Shown here in pieces: positions 1 to 6,173 of a stretch of 9,704 nt of DNA (position 1 is its first letter; every line of letters starts with the position of its first letter). Under the pieces are notes generated by a model, which did not search any database, was not told where the DNA came from, and worked only from the letters and a program-made list of their open reading frames with translations. This stretch comes from Methanobacteriota archaeon (GTDB lineage: Archaea > Thermoplasmatota > Thermoplasmata > RBG-16-68-12), in contig VBMC01000026.1 in assembly GCA_005879015.1 (NCBI GenBank), positions 1-9,704 on the forward strand, given 5' to 3'. The position numbers were made by a program, and so were the translations under genes.

Positions 1-303
1 CCCGACGTCGAGATGATGGCGTGCAAGCAGTACTCGGAAATTGGTGCAGAACGATCATTGTTCTATAAACGACAACGGGCGGGCTTGGTCGATCGGATTA
101 CGGACGACGAAGCTATCAAAAAGGCGATTCAGGAGCCGCCGAAGGACACGCGTGCTGCGCTTCGGAGGGAGCTATGCGACACCTTCAATATCGAGATGAT
201 TGATTGGTCCATGTTGATCGTGAACGACGGAACGCGCAGGCGAATCGATCTCCTCGATCCTTACGCTACAAAGATGGAGGCACCTTATGCCACAGCAAGT
301 TGA
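1..303 (+). CDS. pafA: Pup ligase/deamidase family protein (PafA/Dop-like), C-terminal part
   Basis: The gene is cut by the window start; about 100 C-terminal codons are present and read through from base 1. PafA attaches the small protein Pup to lysines of target proteins using ATP; its relative Dop deamidates or removes Pup. From memory of the Mycobacterium proteins, the segment follows the PafA/Dop C-terminal domain: a Y-S-E-I...R-S-L-F-Y stretch, then T-D-D-E-A-I, then the hallmark P-P-K-D-T-R-A-x-L-R (about residues 46-55 of the visible part), then I-D-W-S-M-L-I-V-N-D and L-L-D-P-Y. The D-W...N-D and D-P-Y/F elements fit PafA better than Dop, while Y-S-E-I and P-P-K-D-T-R-A also resemble Dop, so the subtype is not certain. 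The catalytic N-terminal glutamine-synthetase-like domain lies outside the window. The last 17 bases overlap the next gene, which suggests translational coupling. Confidence 0.82.
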   Translation, partial: PDVEMMACKQYSEIGAERSLFYKRQRAGLVDRITDDEAIKKAIQEPPKDTRAALRRELCDTFNIEMIDWSMLIVNDGTRRRIDLLDPYATKMEAPYATAS

Positions 304-463
304 AGAGAAGCCGAAGAAACGGAAGAAGAGCGAGAAGAAACTGGAGTTCGAGGCCGGCAAGGTGTTCACTCCTGGTGAAGTGAAGGAAGAGGACTTCGAA
401 CTCGATCTTGAGTCGGCCCGCTTCAAAGCCCAGAAGGGGGAAGGCGGGGACCGCCGTTCGTAG
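287..463 (+). CDS. small Pup-like modifier candidate
   Basis: A 58-residue, highly charged protein with no predicted globular core: lysine-rich residues 8-18, then an acidic part (31-42), then a tail A-R-F-K-A-Q-K-G-E-G-G-D-R-R-S. The start is well supported: G-G-A-G-G lies 6 bases before the ATG, and the gene overlaps the end of the pafA/dop-like gene. Pup proteins are about 64 residues, disordered, and end in Q-K-G-G-Q or G-G-E; the bacterial UBact relatives end in R-x-G-E. Here Q-K-G-E-G-G matches in flavour but is followed by D-R-R-S, so the required C-terminal Glu or Gln is not terminal. The identification rests on gene order, size, composition and this tail. It is an inference. Alternatives are an unrelated charged peptide, or a Pup whose 3' end was changed by the element that follows. 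No proteasome gene lies in the window. Confidence 0.55.
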   Translation: MPQQVEEKPKKRKKSEKKLEFEAGKVFTPGEVKEEDFELDLESARFKAQKGEGGDRRS

Positions 464-522
464 TACTTTCACGGACCCCTGGCCCGAACGCTCATTGCGG
501 CCACTCCCCTCTCAAGTCCTTC

Positions 523-1470
523 ATTCCCGTTTCTGTAGAGTACGTTGCTGGCTTTGTGGACGGGGAGGCCCAGGTCACTCTGGGCCGGATACCTCGGGGC
601 CTTTCGTACGAATACTGCCTCAGGATTTCCATCTACAACACGGACCGTTCTGTCCTTGCGGAGATTCGCAAGGGCTGGGGAGGTGCGCTAATCAGCTCGC
701 CTTCGCGCGATCCCCGATGGAAGCCATCATATGCTTTGATTTGGACGAATGCCGCCGCGGCTAGATTTCTGGCGGAGATTTCCCCATATTTGAGAGTCAA
801 ATCGAGGCAAGCAGCGGTCTTGCATCAGTTCGTTCATCATCTTCAGAAATGTCGCCGTCGGAGGGATCGCCTCGGACACCTTCTCCCGTTGACCTCGCGA
901 CAGTTGGAAAAACGTGAGGGTTTCTATCGGCGTATCAAAGCGCCAAACAGAAAGGGGTCGACAGGTCACGAGCAGCAACCAAGGACTCTCGCCCCCTGGA
1001 AGAACCCTCAGACCATCTCTCCAAAATATCTTGCGGGTTTCATCGATGCAGAGGGTTGTATGAGGCTTGCGAAAGGACATCACCCGGGCTGGAATCCTCA
1101 ATATGCACCGAGGGTTCAGGTCGGGAACACCAACCGAGCGATCTTGGAGGACTTGCGAAAATCTTTCGGAGGCATTCTCACCTACCACCCCCGGCGTGTC
1201 CCAGGTTGGAAAGACGGCTATCAGTTGCTTTGGGCCGGCCGAGCTGTCGCTCCACTATTGCTGGCGGTCAAGCCATTTCTTCGAATCAAGGCGAGACAGG
1301 CGAGAATCCTGCTCCAATTTATCGGTCAACGAAAGAGGACCCACCAGAGGCGACGGGGGCGTGGGTTCGTCCGGTTGCCTGCCGGGGTGATTGCCTATCG
1401 GGAGGCCCTTTTGCTGAGGATGAGAAAACTAAACGCAAAAGGGCCGTCTGGCTCCAACGGATGGCACTAA
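523..1470 (+). CDS. two-motif LAGLIDADG homing endonuclease
   Basis: The protein has two diverged copies of a LAGLIDADG domain. Motif 1 is Y-V-A-G-F-V-D-G-E-A (bases 541-570) and motif 2 is Y-L-A-G-F-I-D-A-E-G (1027-1056). Both keep the acidic residue that binds the catalytic metal; motif 1 has Ala in place of the last Gly. Each is followed by the same order: N-T-(N/D)-R then (E/D)-(I/L)-R-K-x-(W/F)-G-G, a W-K aromatic segment, P-(Y/F)-L-R-(V/I)-K-(S/A)-R-Q, and a basic tail with N-(R/A)-K-G. This fits a monomeric pseudo-dimeric DNA endonuclease of the kind carried by introns and mobile elements. The open frame extends back to 412 but has no ATG, GTG or TTG before motif 1. I give ATT at 523 as a possible start; GTG at 556 would cut off motif 1. 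There is no intein end (His-Asn plus nucleophile). The boundaries of any carrying element are not visible. Confidence 0.8.
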   Translation: MPVSVEYVAGFVDGEAQVTLGRIPRGLSYEYCLRISIYNTDRSVLAEIRKGWGGALISSPSRDPRWKPSYALIWTNAAAARFLAEISPYLRVKSRQAAVLHQFVHHLQKCRRRRDRLGHLLPLTSRQLEKREGFYRRIKAPNRKGSTGHEQQPRTLAPWKNPQTISPKYLAGFIDAEGCMRLAKGHHPGWNPQYAPRVQVGNTNRAILEDLRKSFGGILTYHPRRVPGWKDGYQLLWAGRAVAPLLLAVKPFLRIKARQARILLQFIGQRKRTHQRRRGRGFVRLPAGVIAYREALLLRMRKLNAKGPSGSNGWH

Positions 1471-1540
1471 CCATCACGTGTCCCGTCTATTCGGTCCAAG
1501 TGGTGAAGTCCGATACAGGTTCATGTCGGGTCGGGCAACT

Positions 1541-1548
1541 CTATATCA
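1541..1548 (+). promoter_or_regulatory. TATA-like promoter element for the first M16 gene
   Basis: The AT-rich stretch CTATATCA stands out from G+C-rich flanks. Its centre is about 26 bases before the ATG at 1571, the usual archaeal TATA-to-start-site distance, so the transcript is probably leaderless. There is no Shine-Dalgarno sequence before this ATG, which agrees with leaderless translation. Confidence 0.5.
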
Positions 1549-1570
1549 CGCGCCCGCTTTTCGGCGGTAA

Positions 1571-2751
1571 ATGCCCACCCATGTGGAGACCCTCGAGAAC
1601 GGCCTGAAGGTCGTGCTCCGGCCGATCCCGGACACGAAGGCCCTGTCCACGTGGGTCGTGTACCGCATCGGCTCCCGCAACGAGGTCCCCGGCATGACCG
1701 GCTCCACCCATTGGGTCGAGCACATGTTGTTCAAGGGTGGCGGCAAGCTCGGCAAGGGGGACATCGACAAGCTCATCTCGCGGCTCGGCGGGAAGATGAA
1801 TGCCTTCACGGACACGGACTACACGATGTACTTCGAGACGATCCCCGCGTCCGCGATGGACACGGCGCTCATGATCGAATCCGAGCGGATGCGCAATGCC
1901 GCCTTCGATCCGAAGGAGGTCGAGGCGGAGCGGACGGTCGTGATTAGCGAGCGGGAGGGCGCGGAGAACCAGCCCGAGTTCCTCGTCGACGAGGAGCTGT
2001 GGGGGCTCGCGTTCCACGTGCATCCGTATCATTGGACCCCGATCGGCTACAAGCAGGACCTGGCCTCCCTGGACCGCGAGCCGCTCTACCGTCACTACCT
2101 GCGGTACTACGCGCCGAATAACGCCTCCCTCATCCTCGTCGGCGGCTTCGATCCCGCAGTCGCCATGCAACACGTGCGCGAGGCCTTCTCTCCGTTGATT
2201 CCAGAGGCACCGCCCGACCCGCTGCGGCTCTCGGAGCCGGAGCAGCGCGGAGAGCGGACCAGCGATCTCGTCCGCCCCGGCCCCGCCGACCTGCTATCCA
2301 TCGGATGGCATATCCCGTCCGCGGCCCATGACGACACGTCCTCGTCGAGTCGAAGCTCGCGACGGACGTCGGCGTGCGGCAAGAGATGAAGCTCGATCCG
2401 TCCCTCCTGATCACATCGGCGACCGCGGCGAAAGGCGTCTCCCTCGACCGCATCGAACACGCGATCGATCGGGAGGTCGACAAGTTGCGTCGCACCCCGC
2501 CGAGTCGGACGGAGGTCGAGAGGGCGAAGCAACAGGTCCGCTCCTGGGCGCGGTACGAGCAGGACGGCGTCACGTTCCAAGGGATGCTGCTCAGCGCGGG
2601 AGAGGGCATCGCGTCCTGGGACTTCGGAGACCGGCTTCTCGCGAAGGTCGAGAAGGTCCGGGCCGAGCGAATCCGGGATGTAGCTCGTACGTATCTCTTG
2701 GATGAGCATCGGTCCGTCGTCCGATTCCACGCCCAGGAGGGAACGGGCTGA
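1571..2751 (+). pseudogene. M16 family zinc metallopeptidase, broken by internal deletion and frameshift
   Basis: The first segment (1571 to about 2338) starts with the family's V-E-T-L-E-N-G-L-K-V-V and has the inverted zinc motif H-W-V-E-H (His47, Glu50, His51) with the distal zinc ligand Glu127 in V-V-I-S-E. The second segment (about 2338-2751, a different frame) continues the C-terminal half: L-V-E-S-K-L-A-T-D-V-G, then the D-R-I-E-H-A-I-D-R-E-V-D-K-L helix and a final S-V-V-R-F. Set against the downstream M16 copy, about 22 residues are missing between H-D-D (to base 2335) and L-V-E-S-K-L-A, the part expected to hold the small-residue and S/R-L-F segment. The frame shift requires a deletion of 3n+1 bases, for example 64 or 67. 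The first frame ends at 2389 after a short nonsense tail. It could be a real pseudogene or an assembly error. Members cleave peptides or act as processing proteases, often paired with a non-catalytic partner such as the next gene. Confidence 0.8.
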
Positions 2752-4007
2752 AGCTCCCCGACCGGACCGTCCTCGGGAACGGGGCCGTCCTGATCTCCAA
2801 CGCCCTCCCGTCGAACCCGTTCGTCGCGTTCCGCGGGAGCATCCCGGCCGGCGTGGCCGCGGAGGGCGATGCGCACGGAGTCGCCGAGTTCGCCTCGCGG
2901 CTCCTCCTGAGCGGCACCCGCCGTCTCGGGGCCGCGAAGCTCGCCGACCGATTGGAAGGAATCGGGGCGACCCTCGAGTTCCACAACGGCGAGGAGCTCC
3001 TCGGCTTCAGCGGGCGGTGCACGCGCGACTCCCTGCGGGAGACAGTCCGCGTCCTCGTCGACTGTCTCTCCCATCCGACATTCCCACCGCGCGAGATCGA
3101 CCGGGTGCGGGGCGAACTCCTGAACGACCTGCGCATCGAGGCGGACGACACCCACTCGAGGGCGGCGCGCGAGCTCGCGCGTTTCGTGTTCCCGAACGAC
3201 CATCCGTACGGCCGCGACCCGAAGGGCGGGGCCGAACGTGTGCGCCGCATCCGGCGGCGCGACCTGGTCGACTTCCACGAATCCCGCGTCGGAGCGGAGG
3301 GCCTGATCCTCGCCGTCACCGGGGATGTGGACCGGGAGCTCGTCGAAGAGGCGATCGCGGGACCGCTGTCCCGCCTCGAATCCGACGCCGAAGGGATCCC
3401 GGCGATTCCGCCGCCTCCGCCGCACAAGCCGCGTCGCGCGACGATTCCGATGCCGCACAAATCCCAGGCCGACATCGCGATCGGCGGTCCCGCGGTCCCC
3501 CGAGGTCATCCGGACTACTATGCCCTGAACCTGGCAAACCTCCTGTTCGGACGAATCGGTTTGTACGGTCGTCTCGGGCGGAACTTGCGGGACGAGCAGG
3601 GCCTCGCCTACTACGCCTTCACCGGTCTCGATGCCCGCACCGCGCGAGGGATGTGGTCCATCTCCGCAGGCGTGAACCCCGCGAACCTCGAGAAGGCCGC
3701 CCAATCGATCCGCGCCGAGCTGGACCGCCTGCAGACCGATCCCTTCCACAAGGAGGAGCTCCGGGACGGGAAGGACAACCAGATCGGCTCCCTGATCGTC
3801 TCCCTCGAGCGGAACGCAGAGGTCGCGTATGAGCTCCACCGGATGGAGTATTACGGCCTCGGGATGAACTTCCTCGAGCGGTATGCGGACATCGTGCGGG
3901 AGCTCCCCGACGATCGGGTCCGCGAGGTGGCTATGAAGTACTTCACGGCGAACGGGAGCTCGATGGTCGTGGCAGGCCCGGTCGGACGGACGCGACTCTC
4001 CCTGTGA
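2748..4007 (+). CDS. M16 family protein lacking the zinc motif (non-catalytic partner)
   Basis: A complete M16-type protein of 419 residues if started at CTG 2748. That CTG overlaps the previous stop (CTGA) and has G-G-A-G-G 7 bases upstream; no ATG, GTG or TTG fits before the family's N-terminal strand (T-V-L-G-N-G-A-V-L-I-S). The GTG at 2853 would delete that strand. Where the active subunit has His-x-x-Glu-His, this protein has H-G-V-A-E-F, so zinc binding is lost. It keeps the C-terminal-half substrate-binding segment G-R-L-G-R-N-L-R-D-E-Q-G-L-A-Y-Y (bases about 3568-3615), the Arg/Tyr element of the family. Known heterodimeric M16 pairs divide the work this way, one subunit with zinc and one with Arg/Tyr. 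It is translationally coupled to the upstream gene and probably forms one enzyme with it. It converges with the next gene across 15 bases. Confidence 0.82.
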   Translation: MKLPDRTVLGNGAVLISNALPSNPFVAFRGSIPAGVAAEGDAHGVAEFASRLLLSGTRRLGAAKLADRLEGIGATLEFHNGEELLGFSGRCTRDSLRETVRVLVDCLSHPTFPPREIDRVRGELLNDLRIEADDTHSRAARELARFVFPNDHPYGRDPKGGAERVRRIRRRDLVDFHESRVGAEGLILAVTGDVDRELVEEAIAGPLSRLESDAEGIPAIPPPPPHKPRRATIPMPHKSQADIAIGGPAVPRGHPDYYALNLANLLFGRIGLYGRLGRNLRDEQGLAYYAFTGLDARTARGMWSISAGVNPANLEKAAQSIRAELDRLQTDPFHKEELRDGKDNQIGSLIVSLERNAEVAYELHRMEYYGLGMNFLERYADIVRELPDDRVREVAMKYFTANGSSMVVAGPVGRTRLSL

Positions 4008-4022
4008 GGGACGACGCGCCAT

Positions 4023-4982
4023 TCAGAAGAGAGGCTCGTCGACCAGGCGCGCCGGTCCTCCGACCGTACACGACATCGTTTCGAGTCCGAGTTCCTCGAT
4101 CGCCCGGCGAACGGGATCCGCGTGGTCCGGAAACGTGTTCACGTAGACCGTGGCCCCGGTGTCGATCGAGAAGAACGCAGGGATGCCCTGCTCCCGGAGG
4201 CGGCGGACCGCGAGGATTACCCGGAGGGTGTCGGGTTGCCACAGGACCATCTCCCCGGTCCCGGTCATCGTGATCCCATGCAGCATGAGCGTGTCCCGCT
4301 CGGCGAGGCCGCAGATCGAACCAATGTCCCGTTTTCGGATCGCCAACTCCATCTCGGCGATGAGCCGCGGCATCTCCGCGAGTCGCGCGTGAAAGAACGG
4401 GGAGGTGAGGGCCTCGCGGTGGGCGTCCTCCGTCTGCTTGAACGCGGGGACGACGGCCGCGACCATTCCGATCTGCAGATCCTCTCCCGCGAGCTGCGTC
4501 GCATAGGAGTCCTCGTCCGTGAGGCCCATCTTCCATTTGCTGAAGCCGCCCGTAACCGACCGGGCCGCGGAACCGGCGCCGCGTCGGGCAAACCGGGAGA
4601 TCTCTTCCGGGTTCAGGTGGAGTCCGGCCGCACTCGCGGCGGCCATGGCGAGGGCCGCGAACCCGGACGCGCTGGCCCCCAATCCGATGTTCGACGGGAA
4701 GTCGTTCACGGACGCCATCCGAAACGGCGTGCGAAGGGACGCCGTGGCGCGGATTGCGTCGATCACAGAGCGGATCCGTTCCATGTCCCGCGCCGTCACA
4801 TCGCGCCCGTCGATCGTCGCCTGATCGCGGGAACCGTCGCCGAACTCGATCGTCGTCCGCGTCGTCAGGGGGGCGGTGCACACGCTGATCGAATCGTGGA
4901 ACGGGAGGCGAAGGATCGGGTCCGCGAGGCCGTGATACTTGATCAGTCCCTGGATCGGATGGGCCACGGCCGTTGCCTTCAT
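4023..4982 (-). CDS. mvaD: phosphomevalonate decarboxylase (alternative mevalonate pathway)
   Basis: A GHMP-superfamily enzyme of 319 residues. It should convert mevalonate 5-phosphate with ATP to isopentenyl phosphate and CO2, which isopentenyl phosphate kinase turns into IPP for archaeal lipids. The N-terminus M-K-A-T-A-V-A-H-P-I-Q-G-L-I-K-Y-H-G and the following L-P-F-H-D-S-I-S-V-C-T-A-P match what I recall of the haloarchaeal enzyme, not the classical diphosphomevalonate decarboxylase (N-I-A-x-x-K-Y-W-G). The ATP loop F-P-S-N-I-G-L-G-A-S-A-S-G lies at about residues 95-107, and the conserved Asp of S-I-D-T-G-A-T-V is near residue 274. I chose ATG 4982 because it forms an ATGA overlap with the HAD gene, has GGAG 8 bases upstream, and matches the family start; ATG 4988 adds only two residues. 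Thermoplasma relatives are mevalonate 3-kinase or bisphosphomevalonate decarboxylase, which are less likely here. Confidence 0.88.
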   Translation of the reverse strand: MKATAVAHPIQGLIKYHGLADPILRLPFHDSISVCTAPLTTRTTIEFGDGSRDQATIDGRDVTARDMERIRSVIDAIRATASLRTPFRMASVNDFPSNIGLGASASGFAALAMAAASAAGLHLNPEEISRFARRGAGSAARSVTGGFSKWKMGLTDEDSYATQLAGEDLQIGMVAAVVPAFKQTEDAHREALTSPFFHARLAEMPRLIAEMELAIRKRDIGSICGLAERDTLMLHGITMTGTGEMVLWQPDTLRVILAVRRLREQGIPAFFSIDTGATVYVNTFPDHADPVRRAIEELGLETMSCTVGGPARLVDEPLF

Positions 4983-5716
4983 CGCCATTTCTCCAAGAGT
5001 CGCGGCAGTTCCCCGTGGCCGCGGATTTCTGCATCCGCTCGGTCCGTCGTCGCACCCTTCCAGAATCCCGTGTTGAACCAGACCGCCCGCATGCCGACCG
5101 CTTTCGCGCCCGCGACGTCAGCGATCACGTCGTCCCCAACATGGGCCACCTCGGCCGCGGGCAGGCCGAGTCCATCCAGGGCCGCTTCGAAGATCCGCGG
5201 ATCGGGCTTTCGGACCCGGAGTTCGTCCGAGTAGATGCGCGCCTGGAAGTATCGGCCGAATCCGGCGGCGTTCTGCACCTGCGTCAGGTACCGACCCCAA
5301 CTCCGACCCGTGTTCGAGATCAATCCGATTCGGAATCCATGCTCAGACAGCGAACGCAGGGTTTCCTCGACGTCGGGAAAGGTCGCGGGCGGCCGCGAGA
5401 CGATGGCGCCGTGGATTGCCTCGTCGACCGCCGTGACCACGCCCGCATCGTTCTCGTCCAGCCCCGCGAATCGCATGAAGGTCCGGACCTGTTCGTCCGG
5501 CGGAAGCTCGCGGTGTTCGGCCCACATACTTTCGAGCCGTTCGCCCTGGCGGTCGTACGCCCCGGAGAGGACGGAAGGGGCCGGTCGAAGACCCTGTTCC
5601 CGGAGCAGGACCTCCAGCCGCCCGATCCGGAACGCCCGCATCGTCCCGGAGTCGGACCTGGCGGGAATGACCGCGATCGTCCCCCACCAGTCAAATGTCA
5701 CTCCCTTGATCGTCAT
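4979..5716 (-). CDS. HAD-superfamily hydrolase (phosphatase-like)
   Basis: A 245-residue haloacid dehalogenase-type protein with a helical cap between motifs I and II (about residues 20-110). Motif I is F-D-W-W-G-T (Asp9 nucleophile). The second Asp of the usual D-x-D is replaced by Trp11, a variant seen in some HAD subfamilies that may lower or alter phosphatase activity. Motif II is L-I-S-N-T-G (Ser134), motif III Lys170 in R-K-P-D-P, and motif IV H-V-G-D-D-V-I-A-D (Asp195, Asp196). The substrate cannot be told from sequence. It starts 7 bases after the archease stop and overlaps the decarboxylase start by ATGA, so it is in the same transcription unit. The tie to isoprenoid synthesis is by position only. 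Confidence 0.85.
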   Translation of the reverse strand: MTIKGVTFDWWGTIAVIPARSDSGTMRAFRIGRLEVLLREQGLRPAPSVLSGAYDRQGERLESMWAEHRELPPDEQVRTFMRFAGLDENDAGVVTAVDEAIHGAIVSRPPATFPDVEETLRSLSEHGFRIGLISNTGRSWGRYLTQVQNAAGFGRYFQARIYSDELRVRKPDPRIFEAALDGLGLPAAEVAHVGDDVIADVAGAKAVGMRAVWFNTGFWKGATTDRADAEIRGHGELPRLLEKWR

Positions 5717-5723
5717 GAGCCGC

Positions 5724-6128
5724 CTAGATGTCGAAGATGACTTCGGCGACCCCTTTCTCCGGATCGACGGTGAGGCGGTGCCGCGTCACGGCCTTGATTA
5801 CGAGCTTCAACTCGTGCCTCTGCTTGTCGATCGTCTCCCCCCTCGCGCGGCCCTCGAGCGACGTCCCCACGACGCGCGCCTCGAACGCCGAGAAGAGGAA
5901 CCGCTGGGTCTCGTGGATGTACAGGAGTTCCCCGAGCCATCGGAGGAAGAGGGTCGGGAGGTCGTCCGCCTGCAGGCGGACCTCGATTTCGTCGACGGGC
6001 TTCACGGCCCCCACGTCCGCGATGAGACTGAACATCCCTTCCGCGGCATTCGCGAACAGCTCGTCCAGGGACCGCCCGTACGCGCGGATCCCGACATCGG
6101 CCGTGTGTTCGATTTCCTCGTACCGCAC
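5724..6128 (-). CDS. archease, RtcB tRNA ligase cofactor
   Basis: A 134-residue protein of the usual archease length. Archease helps guanylylation and turnover of the RNA ligase RtcB in tRNA splicing and repair. Visible family features are the N-terminal I-E-H-T-A-D-V-G-I motif (His8, Asp11), the L-F-x-N-A-A-E-G-M-F segment, the central L-L-Y-I-H-E-T-Q block, and the C-terminal A-E-V-I-F-D-I; the acidic residues bind Ca2+ in known members. Translation starts at GTG (6126-6128), immediately before the conserved R-Y-E-E-I-E. No rtcB is in the window. A 45-base gap separates it from queE; an A+T-richer patch there could carry a weak promoter but nothing convincing is visible. Confidence 0.93.
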   Translation of the reverse strand: MRYEEIEHTADVGIRAYGRSLDELFANAAEGMFSLIADVGAVKPVDEIEVRLQADDLPTLFLRWLGELLYIHETQRFLFSAFEARVVGTSLEGRARGETIDKQRHELKLVIKAVTRHRLTVDPEKGVAEVIFDI

Positions 6129-6173
6129 GCGTAGGAGAAGGCGGAGAAAGGATGAATCTTCTGTGCGGCGGTC

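Noticed and set aside
523..1470. Intein hypothesis for the LAGLIDADG protein
   Set aside because: No N-terminal Cys/Ser splice block, no C-terminal His-Asn followed by Cys/Ser/Thr, and stops separate it from flanking host frames.
440..1570. Archaeal bulge-helix-bulge intron around the endonuclease
   Set aside because: I tried to fold the 450-456/1563-1569 complementary pair into the BHB layout; the outer exon helix did not pair, so only the looser intron idea is kept.
1471..1570. tRNA or tRNA half near the endonuclease (GGTTCATGTC resembles a T-arm)
   Set aside because: No matching acceptor, D or anticodon stems found on either side of the element.
2130..4022. A 630-codon open frame on the - strand across the M16 genes
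   Set aside because: It is antisense to two genes with clear M16 motifs; high-G+C DNA gives long empty frames, and its translation is Arg/Pro/Glu-rich with no family features.
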